Positions 12,231 to 23,618 of a DNA stretch of 64,000 nucleotides are shown here, one piece after another. The notes under the pieces were generated by a model that was not told the origin of the DNA, made no database searches, and saw nothing but the letters and a program-made list of their open reading frames with translations. The stretch covers positions 8,825,306 through 8,889,305 of the forward strand of contig CM043954.1 of assembly GCA_014529385.2 (NCBI GenBank). The letters run 5' to 3'. The DNA is from Adiantum capillus-veneris. Its lineage: Eukaryota > Streptophyta > Polypodiopsida > Polypodiales > Pteridaceae. The translations under genes and the position numbers were made by a program. The stretch's first letter is position 1. Every line of letters starts with the position of its first letter.

Positions 12231-12398
12231 TGACGAGAGCAAAGCGAGACACGGACCCCAACGGCCTCTAAAATGCCGGGAGTCGATGCATGCCTCGAGC
12301 TGTGGTCATGGTAAAGCGAACAGGGGGCACCACCTAGCTTTGAGCGGCAAGGACGCAGACAAAAGTACGCAGACAACGGTGATGTGAACACCGCAAAC

Positions 12399-12429
<31 letters not shown>

Positions 12430-13463
12430 GCATTGACAAATGATGAAAACCCTCCGGGGTGTGAGGGAGAATTATTTCTTGCAGTATTTACAATGACCTT
12501 CCTTCCGGCGAGGTGGCACACCGTGGTGATAGAGAGGTAGGGAGAAGAGATGGTAAATCTACTTCGTGCATTCTCTAAAGACGACTCCATGATGTGAAAC
12601 TTGCTACCAAGAATGTGTATGTGTGTGTGCATCGACCATTGGAGTCGAGAGGTGGACGTAGCTCTCCTCACATGGTGCAATTCCCAAATAAAACCATTAC
12701 ACTAAATCCCCCCTCTTGTGATGCCAATGATGTCAATTCCTTCCACTAAAACTCTACTAAGTGCTGACCTCTCATGAGCTGCCCTCCCCCCCATAGTGAC
12801 CTCTTAGTGCCCTTTTATAGGTGTTGGCTGCTTGGATTAGGGTAATCGGGTTTTGATTAGGGTAAGCTAATCGGGGAGACAAAGCAAGGCGGTGGGCCCG
12901 GTGTGATTTTACAAGGCTTGGGTGAAAACTGAAAAATGATGATAATAACCTACGGTTTACTGAAAATGGTGTCGTGGTCGCGCGATGCCGATGAATGGCA
13001 GCTTTGCCCGTGTGTCGGTGTAGTATGTCTTTTTGGGGTCGGCCGTGGCATGCCTTCGGTGCCTTTGTTCTTTTTTGTTGTCGATGTCGTGTGATCGGGT
13101 CGTCCTCCTTTGTTGATGGTGTCGTAGTCGTAGGGTCCTCCGTTTTTTTGGATTTTATGCGTGTTGTGTGCGTATATGCATGTGTGTGTATGTATGTATG
13201 AGCGTGCGAGCATGTGTGTGTATATATGTGTAATCGTGTGTGTGTATACGTATATGTGTGTGCGCATGCGTGCGTGGGAGTGGGGGTGTAAATATATGTA
13301 AATATTTATATATATGTTTTTTGTCCTTTTTTTCGAAACTGTTTCAACGCAGAGGCGGAGGGGAGAGAGGGGGGGGGGGGGGGGTATGTGTATGTGTGAG
13401 TATGTGTGTGTGTGTGTGTGTGTGAACGGGTACGCGGCGCCCACGTGTGTGCGTGAAAGCTGG

Positions 13464-13467
<4 letters not shown>

Positions 13468-13502
<35 letters not shown>
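13468..13502. repeat. (GA)n microsatellite in B 3' LTR
   Basis: This is a clean GA run. The corresponding run in the 5' LTR (37119-37202) is much longer, so the two LTR copies have changed length independently. Confidence 0.9.
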
Positions 13503-13505
<3 letters not shown>

Positions 13506-13837
13506 CGAGCGGGGCTGCCTGCTGGGAGCGCGCACGTGGGTGAGAGGGAGAGGGTGTGGGAAAGAAGGGTGGGGGGAGTGAGAGGATAAGGGGTGGGTGA
13601 TGGGGCTTCAATGGGCACCCGCCATGGGCTGGGTCCAGACTACGCGAGGGCGAGAGTGAGCGGCCGGCCAACAGAAGCCGAGAACGGGGGGGGGGGCTTA
13701 GTCAGTAGGAGAGGGGGGTGAGAGATTATATAAAAAGAAGACTCCCCCTAAGGTGGGTTCCCGCCATGCGAAAAGAAGATGAGAGAGGGGAATGGGGAGG
13801 TTGTGAGTGATGGTGAGATGATAGGGTGGGAGAGAGA

Positions 13838-13937
<100 letters not shown>

Positions 13938-14080
13938 TGTGTGGATAGAAGGGGGGGGGGGTATAAGGCCTGTGGAATGTGGACGAGGGGAAAAATGGGG
14001 ATAGACGGCCCGCTGGAGGGTGTGGAGAACGAGCAAAGGAAGAGAAAGAAAGGATATTTGAAAGAGAGGGAGGGAGAATA

Positions 14081-14300
14081 TACAATATCTGTGGCAGCGG
14101 CCTACCGGAGGGTGTGACAGAGGCATCGGCGTCGTATGCGCCCACCAGGCCAGGTGATGCAGCGAAAAAGTAGGAGAGAGAAAATATTGGTACAATATCT
14201 GTGGCGGTGGCCTACCGGAGGGTGTGACAGAGGCATCGGCGTCGTATGCGCCCACCAGGCCAGGTGATGCAGCGAAAAAGTAGGAGAGAGAGAATATTGG
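14081..14300. repeat. 110-bp tandem duplication in B 3' LTR
   Basis: Two near-identical units, 14081-14190 and 14191-14300, both start TACAATATCTGTGGC and end AATATTGG. The B 5' LTR has one copy only (about 37615-37710), so the duplication happened in this LTR after insertion. Confidence 0.9.
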
Positions 14301-14599
14301 TGGAACCAAGCAGCAGGAGAGAGAGAGTCCGTCTTCTGGCGATAATGGAGGGGTGTGACCAAACTGGTGGCGCCCCGCTAGTGGTTCAGCTTAGGGGGGG
14401 GGAGGGTGAATGGTAGAGAGCTTCTTTTTGTTTTTTGTTTTTTTTCTTCTTTGGTAATATGGCTTCCCTTCCTTGGTAATATGGCTTCCCTTCCTTAGGG
14501 TGTGGTTCTCGCGGTTGCGGTTTTGAAAACCGACTGTCATTAGCCCTCCCACCTAGCTAGAGGCATTCATGCTTCTAGCGCTTCCTCTGCATCTTTAGT

Positions 14600-15789
14600 T
14601 GTGTAATTAGAGGGTTCTCCCTCTTTCGGAATGTCTAGCATGAACTCTGGATCAAACCTAAGGAAATACCTTTTCGCCTCCATCCATTGACTCTAGTCTT
14701 GTGAATTCTCCCATCTGCTTCCATCAGCTTATAGCTACCGTTGTCATAGCGCCTTTTGACAATGAATGGTCCCTCCCATCTAGGTTGAAATTTCTTGTCC
14801 TTCCTAGTGTCAAATCTGTTGTTGTATCTCAGCACCAACATGCCTTTTTCCAGGCCCTTTTCCTTAAGCCCTTGATTGAAGGTGAGCCGACGTGGTTCCG
14901 CCTGCACTGCATAGTGATTGATTGCTTCTTCCCTATCTAGTTGGAGCCTTTCCAGATCTAGGATGTGGTTGCGGAGATTTACAATTGGGCGCTGTATTTG
15001 GCTAGCCATGACTCGTCAGCTGGCTATCTGTACCTCAAGGGGTAGAATTGCTTCCTTTCCGTAAACTAGATGGAAAGAGGTGAAACCTAATGATGTTCAG
15101 AACGTCGTTCGGTAGGCCCATAGAGCGACCATGAGATGTTTATTGCAGTCTCCTGCGTGGTTGTTCACCTGTTTTGTGATGATTTTGCAAATCATTCCGT
15201 TTACCTTTTTTACTAGGCCATAACCTTTTCTACTAGGCCATTACATTGTGGATAGTATGGTGTGGAATGTTGGCGTGTGATGCCTAACTTTTTCATTAGT
15301 TCTCCCACTAGATCACCTCTGAAACCTGGTCCCCTATCTGATATTATCTCTAGAGGAGTGCCAAAACGGCAACAGATGTGCTCAAAAATGAACTTTGCTA
15401 CCTCTTGGGCTGTAATGCGGGTGGTGGCTGTTGCTTCCGCCCATCGGATCATGTAGTCTACACCCACTATAATGTACAGTTTACCTGATTGGGCCCTTGG
15501 TAAAGGACCAATTTCATCTATTACCCACTTTTCAAACGGACCATACGAGATGATAGGAGTCTGTGGCTCATAGGTTAATGTGCGATCACTGACCACCTGA
15601 CAAGCCTTGCATGTTTTACACCAATGGTGTACATCCCTGTTGAAACTAGGCCAAGAGTATCGTACTTGTAGAATCTTCCTACTGGTGATATCTAGAGCAA
15701 AATGACCGCCGCAGACACCATCATGGCAACTTGAAATTACCTCTGTGATCTCACTGGAGGTTGGCACTCACGTGAGAATCTGATCCTTG
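14600..15789 (-). pseudogene. B integrase
   Basis: The HHCC head includes CGGHFALDITSRKIL and CKTCKACQ near 15600-15720. The DDE core follows with WVIDEIGPLP near 15510, SDRGPGF near 15325 and NGLVEK near 15225. The reading frame then stops. The next stretch (15009-15212) carries a small local duplication of TTTTTACTAGGCCATAACC-like text. The C-terminal part at 14635-15009 has RWEGPFIVKRRY. A stop near 15768 splits the head from the RNase H. Dead, and close to the E and A2 integrases. Confidence 0.85.
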
Positions 15790-17640
15790 CCCTTGCAATA
15801 CATGTGGTCGTTTACAAGGCGGTATCTGGTAGCCTTTCTTACCAGCCATTGTTTCTGGCCTTTAGTGTACCCTTCCGGACATTCTCCTATATCTAGAAAG
15901 TTAATGATATCAGGCATAGCATCACTACCTTGAAAGAGGGGTAGTTTCGATTTGATTGCTCCTATGGGAACGTCTTGTATTATTTCTTTGGCCAGAGCAT
16001 CTGCCTCCTGATTTTTTGCTCTGAATTGCACTGCTTCAAACTTCCTTAGAAGATCCTTAATTTGGCATAGTTGACCAAGTAAAACCTGATTTTTACAATC
16101 CCAAGTGCCAGTAATCTGTCTTATCAAAAGCAAAGTATCACCAAACACATTAGGTGCTGAATTCCTTGTGAAATACATTGTTCCAACCCAATAATTAAAG
16201 GTGTAGACTCTGCTTCGTTGTTGGAGTGGGAGTGTAATAACTACCCGATGGAGAATACCCTTTACTGTTGCTCATTGAAAATGACTATGCCAGCTGCAGA
16301 TTGGTCCACTGTTCTCTTGTATGCTCCGTCAAAGAAAAGAGAGTGAGCTCCTTCTAGCTTAGGAATTTCTACCATTGTTGTTTCTTCTTTTGCTTCCGTG
16401 TTGACCTTCAGCTTCTTCTCATAATGGCGATGAGTAAGAATACCCGCTAGACTAGCCCTGGTGGAGTTTTCAACTTACATGGTGTAGTCAAACTCTTGTA
16501 ATCTAACCAGTCATTTAGAGATCCTAGATGATACATCCATGTGTCGCATTACATATGGAAAGACCTCCTCCATTGTCAGAATTACAAAGGGTCTAGGCAG
16601 AAGATAGGAGCGGAACTTTGTGGTAGCAAACATTAGTGCGAGAACCATGTGTTCTACTGATGTAAATCCCTTTTCTGATGGGGTCATGACACAACTAGAG
16701 AAGTAAATAGGACGCATGAAAGAAGTTTGGGGGTCCTTTTGCATTAGTACGGCTCCGAGTGTATCACTTCCCACATAAAATGGCTCGTCCCACTTGGGGG
16801 GTGAAATGGTGGGAAGCGTGGCTAGGATTTGCTTCATCTCAGTCAATTGCTGCTCATTTTCTTTACTCTATGAGAAGGCATCCCTCTGGGTGACTTGTTG
16901 TAGAGGGAGAACCACTTGAGATAGCAAGTGAATGAACCGGCTTAAGTATCTTACCTTCTGAACGAAGGAAACCAACTACTTAGTGGTGGTGGGTGATGAC
17001 AAATATACTAGAGCTTGAATCTTGTAGGGTCAGCCTCAATCCCTTTTGCTGAAATTACATGGCCAAAGAGAGTGACTTTGATCTCACCAATGTGACACTT
17101 ATCCACGTTGAGCTGGCCACCCAAGGTTTGTAGCCTGGTTAATCCATCATAGACTTTGCTTAAATGGAGGGCTCGTGAACTATAGATGCAGAAATCATCT
17201 ATGAAAACCCGTATTGACGTTCCAAAGTAGGGTTGGAAGACAAAAGTCACATATCGCTGAAATGTGGCCGGAGCGTTGGTGAGGCCAAAAGGCATCACTC
17301 TGTAAGCAAGGTGTAATGAAGGTTGTCTTCTTTTGGTCTTCTTCCGCAATGCTAATGTGAAAGTATCTTGAGTAGCCGTCACACAGTGTGTATCGCCTAT
17401 GACCCGCCACTTCATTGACAATTTCATCCTGGAATGGGAGGGGAAAGTAATCCCTCTTTGTGGCTTCATTGAGAGGTTTATAGTCCACACAGACTCTGCA
17501 CTTTCCATTCTTCTTTGGTGTGACTACTACAGGGGAGACCCATTCTGAGTCTTTGACAGGGTAGATGAAACCTACCTGTAACAAACTCCTCACTTATTTA
17601 AGTAGTGCCTCTTGTTGGATTACCCCAAGTCTTCTGAGCT
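15768..17640 (-). pseudogene. B RT and two RNase H regions
   Basis: RT has SEWVSPVVVTPKKNGK near 17545, a frameshift near 17300, then VMPFGLTNAPATF and FIDDFCIYSS near 17200. The first RNase H at 16511-16846 reads FYVGSDTLGAVLMQKD, so its metal-binding Asp is displaced. A second RNase H at about 15960-16370 is broken. SLFFDGAYKRT lies near 16330, and the later DTLLLIRQ and NQEADALAKE positions lie in the 15768-16178 frame. At least four stops or frameshifts are present. The family role is copying RNA into DNA and removing template RNA. Confidence 0.85.
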
Positions 17641-18870
17641 TTTGCAGCCTTTTGAGTTTTATGTGGTATTGTACTACTGTGATTCCTATGATCTTATCAT
17701 AGCCATCAATGAACAGTGTAGTGAAATTACCCAGCATGGAGACATATTCCTTCCTTTCTTCATCGGTTAAGTCATTTGAGAGCATCCAATGTAAGTTACT
17801 TGCATCTTCTAAGGATTGCGTAACTGATGGTTCCTCTAGGTTTGTCGTGGGTGCTTCAGATTGTGTCAATATTTTTGGGTCTTTAAGAATGACCCCCATC
17901 ACTTCGATGTTGTTGTCACTCTCATCAGTTGTGGTTGTCTCTTCTCTTGAGGTAGACAAATAGTTGCTGGTGGACTCATCTTCTGAAGCCTCAAAGATCA
18001 TGTTGCGTTGTTTCCCAGTCCTCATGTCATAGAATATGGACTTCCCTTTAGCGTCCTTCATCTGAATCATTCCAGTGCTCCATTCTTGCTTAGCTTCCAT
18101 GGCCATGAGCTAGGGTCTCCCAAGAATGATAGGGTAGCCCTCCCCTTTGTGTGGCATGACAAAGATGTCTACCTCCACTTCTATATTGAATGCTTTTACT
18201 TTGACCGCATTCACAATGCCTACGCATTTCACTCTTACGTTATTTGCCATTTTGGCTCGGCAGGGTGCCGGCCTACTCACCTCTAGACCTAGATGGTGCA
18301 TCATTTTTTCACTCATGACGCATATTTTCACGCCACCATCTATGTAGACGTTTGAGATTCTTTTCCCCTTGATGTGGGCATCCTAGTTGGTAGGATGTCA
18401 TCGAGATCCCTCCCAGAGATAGCCCCAGCTATCCTTGGTCTTAATTTCCTAGTACTCACCATTTTTGTCCATTGCCTCCTCATTCTTGGTGCAAGGTGGA
18501 GTAATTGGGGCCAAGTTATCTTCGGGCCCTGCATTAACACATCCTGAACCAAGTCATAGGGTTTAGCATACTCACCTAATGAGAAATCCATGATGTCTAT
18601 CTTCCGTCGCGGTTTAGCTGCTTGCTTGCTAGACTCGGCCTTCCCTTTCATTTTCTCTTCTCTTTGAGAGGCTTCCTCGTGCCTGGCACGCTTCACTCCC
18701 ATAGCATCTACTTCTTCTACTTTTGCCTTCCCTTTGTGCTTCTGTCAAACTGGTTCTTCTACCTTTGCCTTCCCTTTAGCTTCCAAGCTAATAACACTCA
18801 ACGCTTGGTTTACAGCAGGTGGTGGGGGTAGTGGGGGAATAAGTGGTTGCGGTGGTGGTTGTTGTTATAC
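17641..18870 (-). pseudogene. B linker and aspartic protease
   Basis: A charged linker with repeated KGKAKVEE leads to DFSLGEYAKPYDL and the region WPQLLHLAPRM, which is conserved in A2, E and G. The protease part near 18110-18360 reads YVDGG, KICVMSEKMMHHLGL, and ends YPIILGRP. An acidic, Ser/Thr-rich spacer with NNIEVMGV precedes RT. The active-site D-G-G replaces the usual D-T/S-G, as in A2, E and G. Frame breaks lie near 18110 and 18335. Confidence 0.8.
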
Positions 18871-18977
18871 AGGTGGTCGAAGGATCTGGACCAGTGGAAT
18901 CGGTCTTGGTTGCCTGGGTGGTGGTGGTCTTGCCCTTGGTGGAGAAACCGATTCTATCTCCCTCCTCTATTGAAATT

Positions 18978-19786
18978 CTACCTCCTTGGATGTGGGAAGT
19001 AGTACATACTATGGCCGTCTTCCCCGCAATTGTAGCAGTGGTACTCTTGGTTTTGCCTGCATTGTCCTCTTCCTTGTTCTGGATTTCTGACAAGTACATG
19101 CCTTTGCTGCCCCAGATGCACGGATAAACTCTCTAGTTGGGTAGTGATGCGACTTAGCAGGTCTTGCTGCTCCTCTGATGCCTCTTGTGGTTGGGCTCTA
19201 TGAATGGATGTTGCAGTCACTGGGGTTGGTTGGACAGAGCTTGATTACTCTGACTCGTTTACTCTTGCTTGCATGTGAAGCTTCTTGTCTTTAAGGCGGG
19301 CTACTTCTACTACCAACTCATATGTTGCAGGAAACCTTCCCTTCACCTTCTCTCTAAGCGGTGACCACAGGCCAACAATGAAACGGTCCTTCTTTAGGAA
19401 ATTAGGCACTCCTTTGCCTTCCTCCAATGAGGCAACCCATCTCTCCCATAAGTCCATAAACTTGGACTCGTAGGTGGCATACTCTAGGAGACCTCCCTGC
19501 TTCAATTCCGTCAGTAGTAGCTGCCATAGCTTCTCCGAGGTTGTGTCTCCACCAAACCTCTTCACAAAGGCATCACGTAACAATCCCATGCATTTTTGGT
19601 AGTTTTGGGCAATGCATTGTACTAGGACTTGGCCTCTACTTTCATCAGTTAAGGAAAAATTCGAAGCCGTGAGGCGTCGTCATCATTGTTGGAAACCACA
19701 CAAGCGATGTCGAAATCATCCCGAAAGTTGGTGGTGAGATCTTCTCCCTTCTTTCCACTGAATGTGGAGAAAGAAAAACTTGCCAT
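18978..19786 (-). pseudogene. B gag
   Basis: The ATG at 19786 gives MASFSFSTFSGKKGED, matching the gag starts of E and G. The capsid part at 19245-19589 contains LWERWVASLEEGKG and FIVGLWSPLREKVKGRF. The nucleocapsid knuckle CYNCGEDGHSMYYF has Phe where the last Cys should be. The frame is broken near 19600 and 19225. It lies 95 nt after the leader ORF. Confidence 0.8.
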
Positions 19787-19881
19787 GGTAGTGACTCAGG
19801 AAATTACAAACTTTTTTTTTAATATATATATTAACAACAATAATAGCTCATAGCGGCTTTTTACAGAGTTGGGTGGATAGA

Positions 19882-20097
19882 TTAAAACAAGATAAAGATA
19901 GAAACATTGAAGGAGTGGTTGTAATCTAGTATGGGGAGAATGATAGGGTTTGGGGACTTAAGGATTTCTCCTAGCACCGCCGCACCGAATAGGTACATGA
20001 TCTTCTGTTGGTAGAATATTTTCCTATCTACATAGATATTCACATGCATATGCTGCAGGAATCTAAACAGGAATGCTGTCGGCCCATTTTCCATCAT
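19882..20097 (-). CDS. Conserved 71-codon leader ORF upstream of gag (B)
   Basis: Product not recognised. It is intact, starts MMENGP, and carries HVNI, DRKIFYQQK, LFGA, GEILKSPNP, ILPILDY and the hydrophobic end SIFILF. It is the same ORF type as at 4294-4512, 53272-53499 and 56280-56498. It follows the longer pre-gag ORF at 20120-20650 after a 22-nt gap and precedes gag. It is still open although B is heavily decayed elsewhere. Confidence 0.7.
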   Translation of the reverse strand: MMENGPTAFLFRFLQHMHVNIYVDRKIFYQQKIMYLFGAAVLGEILKSPNPIILPILDYNHSFNVSIFILF

Positions 20098-20119
20098 GCA
20101 CAGAGGGTGGAGTACTTAC

Positions 20120-20650
20120 TTATACTCTTACCATGCCAGTGTTGATGAGTCGGCACATCCACAGGAGGTCATCGCCTTTCATGGGCTCTACCTTTCCTTT
20201 GTCGCTCAGCAAATACGGGGTGATGATGACGCATCTGACCACTCCCAGCCTTTTGGCTAGCAGCAAATGCAGATAATTACTATAATCGGCATGTTGCATA
20301 AATTCCACTCCATTCAGCTGTAATTCGTCTCCAACCCACTGGGACTCATCCGTGGTGGAGAGCTTCTTCAGGATAAGTTTTACAGGGAGAGGAGGAAGAC
20401 CCTCTACCCGTCTTCAAAAACAGTGAGAGCAGTAGCCGAACCACTCTTCCTTAGGGCATGGGAACCTTCTTACTACTTCTACTTCAGGATTATCGAAGTG
20501 GACTGGCAGCACTCGCCTGCGTCGTGCAAATCGGTAGGCGACCTTCTGCCACTTAGCTTCGAATGACTTCCTCTCTGGCAAGCTGGGTATGACCTGGCTC
20601 TCTGAGCTTGAAGCACTCTCTTGGCCAGATGCTTCTCCCTTTGGGGTCAT
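20120..20650 (-). pseudogene. Pre-gag ORF0c of B (one internal stop)
   Basis: No known family is recognised. One frame of about 177 codons runs from an ATG at 20650 to 20120 with a single TGA at 20414. Landmarks are RRRVLPVHFDNP, EEWFGYCSHCF (a CxxC pair), GLPPLPVKLI, NGVEFMQHADY, LLLAKRLGVVR, ITPY and LLWMCRLI. E has the same landmarks in the same order at 53519-54051. The position just before the leader ORF and gag is where Ogre elements carry their extra ORF1. Homology to that ORF is untested. Confidence 0.6.
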
Positions 20651-20705
20651 GTGCTTCTAGATTGCCTTAGCCTTTCCTTACCTTTGGCTCGAGCAGCCCC
20701 TTTAG

Positions 20706-21025
20706 TGTTGAGATGTCGAGCTCTACATCTTGAGCTGGCATCCACTACGGGTCTTGGCCGCTTACGGCATTTACTCACTGGCGCGTTAGGTGACCGACAC
20801 GGAGGATCTCTGCCAGTGATTCTACAGCTAGACTACACTAATAGTGCCAGCCTAGTACGCTTCTAGCGTGTTCACACTTAGTGACCGCATGTACATCTGT
20901 GCTATTTTTCATCTTTAGCACTTAGTCATTTGTACTCTCTTTTCTGTACGAAGAAGAAGAAGCTTTCCATCTCTGTGTGCTTTGTGCTTGTCTTGTGTAG
21001 CTCTCTTGCATCCTCATTCTTTACA
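20706..21025 (+). repeat. C 5' LTR (320 bp)
   Basis: It starts TGTTGAG and ends TTTACA. About 15 single-base differences from the 3' LTR are visible by eye, roughly 95% identity, so the insertion is not recent. Confidence 0.95.
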
Positions 21026-21040
21026 TGGTATCAGAGCCTG
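21026..21040 (+). promoter_or_regulatory. C primer binding site (tRNA-iMet)
   Basis: TGGTATCAGAGCCTG directly follows the LTR. It is the standard plant copia primer site complementary to the initiator tRNA 3' end. Confidence 0.93.
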
Positions 21041-21572
21041 GTGCAGGCAAGAGAGGCTAAGAGAGCAAGAGCATCACAATCCCTTCGTTCGCAATCCATG
21101 ACCAGATGCCAAAGGTCTCCAAAGTGCAGTACACAGAGATTTATTGTACAGTGGTTGTATCTACGCTGTCAAGAAGTTGGCGGTCTTGCCATGAAGGCAC
21201 CGGGCCTCTTGTTGTGAGAGTTTGTGAGGAAGCTCAAGGGTTATGAGAAGGAGCTAAGATGTAGATAACATAGCTTCTAGAGCTAAAGAAGAAATGTAGC
21301 CAAAGCAGCCGCTCACTTTCCCTTACAAACACACACGTGATGGAGAGAACTCATGAAAGATAGTTAGAACAAAACAAAAATGAAAACATCGAGATTACGA
21401 TCATATCGTATTATGGGTAGGATAAAAGGGTTAATGGATGAGTTAATGATATTTAATCTTTGTTGTCCAAATAAGCTACAAATTGCTCTTTGGAACTATA
21501 GCTTTGTGCTTACTATAATGTATATGTTTTGTCTACCGATTGGGATTAGTTGTGAGTACAAATCCTCTTGAT

Positions 21573-21797
21573 TCATAATAAAATAACCACATTCACATCA
21601 AAAGAAAAGTCATAGTCAATAATAGGTAGTATGATGGGATCTAGTGAGAGAAGTACTTCGTTGAGCCTTTCAGGACCAAATAGAAACACTATGCGTTGCT
21701 GAAAGTGAATCTTCCGGCTAATCCAAATGTTGACCCTAATAGATTGCACCGAATGAAATTGAAAGAAATTACCTCTATGTGGATTATGGTTATTCAT
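21573..21797 (-). CDS. Conserved leader-type ORF inside the D 3' LTR
   Basis: Product not recognised. ATG at 21797 gives MNNHNPHRG, then SIRVNI, SRKIHFQQR, FLFG, ILPIIDY, SFDVN and VVILL, for 74 codons. The frame is open further upstream to 21875, but only the part from 21797 aligns with the leader ORFs of A2, B, E and G. The copy at 29171-29395 in the 5' LTR is the one expected to lie in the element RNA ahead of gag. Confidence 0.65.
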   Translation of the reverse strand: MNNHNPHRGNFFQFHSVQSIRVNIWISRKIHFQQRIVFLFGPERLNEVLLSLDPIILPIIDYDFSFDVNVVILL

Positions 21798-22423
21798 CAA
21801 TGATATACTTAGTATGTTCAAAGATAAAGGTGTGAAAGAAGTGAAAGGAGAAGAAGAAGAGAGTTTCTCTCCCAAGCCCTATTGTTGCCCTTAGGCAATA
21901 AGGATACTGCAGGGAGAGAAGTACCTGTAGCAAGGAGATTCTAGAGTTTGTGGTAGAGAATGAGAACCTTAAGAGAGAGAGAGATGCTTGTGGAAGATGA
22001 AGATATGGTTACTAACCTTGTGCACATAATTTTTTCCCGCAAGAAGGTTGTACCCATTACATTGACAAGGTTGCGGCTTGAATACCTTCCAATGAAACAA
22101 TTAGAACACAACAAGAGAGATCAAAGGAGTAGTAAAGATATAATTATGGATAGATCTAAGTGTGGTGGTGGTATTAAAGATAGATAATGAGAGATAGAGA
22201 TAGAGTTAGAGACAAGTATCGGACTAGATATGCAAATGAAAGGAAAACTAGCAACATATATCTTACATGAGAGCAATCGCCACCACCTTAATGGAGAGAG
22301 AAGATGAGGCAAGACTTCAACCTTCCTTCAAGAGAAAGTGTGGTACTAAGATGAGTGTGACACTATGGAATTGAGCTATTCTCACTCACTCATAACTTTC
22401 CCCAATGAGGAGAAGGTTGCCCT

Positions 22424-22430
22424 TTTTATA
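22424..22430 (-). promoter_or_regulatory. TATA box of D 3' LTR
   Basis: CTATAAAAAGG on the minus strand. The same box is at 30022-30028 in the 5' LTR. It places the transcript start upstream of the LTR-borne ORF. Confidence 0.6.
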
Positions 22431-23338
22431 GGTGAGGGAGCCATGCTTTACATAATCACTTGATTAGGCTAAAGAGTTAACCCAAATCAAATGTTCTTTG
22501 GATATTTCTTAAAATGGGAAATATAAGGACTCAAAATATCATGAAATTCATCATTTTTGGTCGTTGAGGCTCCATGTGGGTGCATGATGTATGTGGACCC
22601 CACCTAAGCATCTTCTGTGTGGCTCGAGCAGGGGGTCCCAACTTGTGTGTCTTGTCCTTCAAGGAATCTTTGAGGTGTCACATTCACATGCTTGTGTCTT
22701 TTATCTCCAAATATCTTATTTTATGGAAAAATACCAAGATTACCTCTTTTCACTTGATTCACCTGTTTACCATCTCTTCTTGCAGTGTAGCTGTGAGAGG
22801 GTTTTTCACTGGCTTCCCTGTAACTTTTGGCCTGTATCTCGGATTGACATGCTTCAAAAGGCAAAATTGGCCTACTAAAAGAGCTTGACTTGGTTTTGGC
22901 CTTTTCTCCACGCCCTTAGGTCCGGAGTTTCAAATTGGGATGGTCCAAGAAGCTTTGGATCTTCCTTTTCATAAAGTCTTCTAGTAGGCCCTTCCCTCTT
23001 GTATGTATCCAAGAAGGTATGCTTTATTGAAGGGTTATATTATTAAATAAATGTGAAAAGAAGAAAATAATTTATATATGGTAGGGTATTGCTGAGATAT
23101 TAGAGAAATATACAAATGGTTTTCCCCCAGATAAAAAGAGGCACAATCATTGATACTTCTCTTGCAGTACTTTCTAATAGTAATGTACATTTATATTACT
23201 TCAAAGGTAATACTAAGGTATGGTAGAAAGCTTTTATTTATGAATATGAGTTATTATATGAAGTATACTTATGCATCAAAAGTCACAAGATAAATCGTTT
23301 AATGCCCGTTCCCACTATATACGTGCCACAACACGACA

Positions 23339-23353
23339 TCCACCCCCTCTAAA
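23339..23353 (-). promoter_or_regulatory. Polypurine tract of D
   Basis: TTTAGAGGGGGTGGA on the minus strand touches the 3' LTR start TGTCGTG. Confidence 0.8.
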
Positions 23354-23396
23354 CCTGCACATCCTCCGGTATGTGCCACATTGTCTCTTTGTAAGA

Positions 23397-23618
23397 TCAG
23401 ACCTCTTGTACATCTTCCTTGATTTCTTCTTCACTGGATGATTCCAGAGCTTTATGTTCACTTTGATCTTCACCTGTGTTTTGCTCTTCTTCCTCATCAA
23501 CATCTTCTAGATCATAGTCTCCTCTTCTCTTAAACATTTTGATCCTTTTTCCCGCAATGGGAATCTTTAGTTCTGTACCATCTAGTTCAAACACGCTATA
23601 AGTAGCATTTTCATGCAC
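23397..23618 (-). pseudogene. D C-terminal pol tail (acidic)
   Basis: The first part, YSVFELDGTELKIPIAGKR, is a post-integrase tail. It is followed by an acidic stretch with runs of Asp/Glu. It continues the integrase C-terminus after a stop near 23643. No chromodomain is visible. Confidence 0.6.

Larger units (their letters stand above)
21167..23338 (-). repeat. D 3' LTR
   Basis: It is nearly identical to 28765-30934 (a few dozen differences by eye). The ends are TGTCGTG and TTGACA on the minus strand. TATAAAA on the minus strand is at 22424-22430. It carries the small conserved ORF at 21573-21797. Confidence 0.92.

Noticed and set aside
13306-13671. Long open frames rich in Ser-Leu, His-Thr and Arg-Glu on both strands
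   Set aside because: They are translations of GA/CT and CA/TG microsatellites inside the B LTR. The same happens at 13698-14309, 37047-37656 and 4029-4238.
22574-22888. Pairs of frames repeated at 30172-30433
   Set aside because: They lie in the U3 of the D LTRs, upstream of the TATA box. The copies differ by frameshift, so no selection on the frame is apparent.
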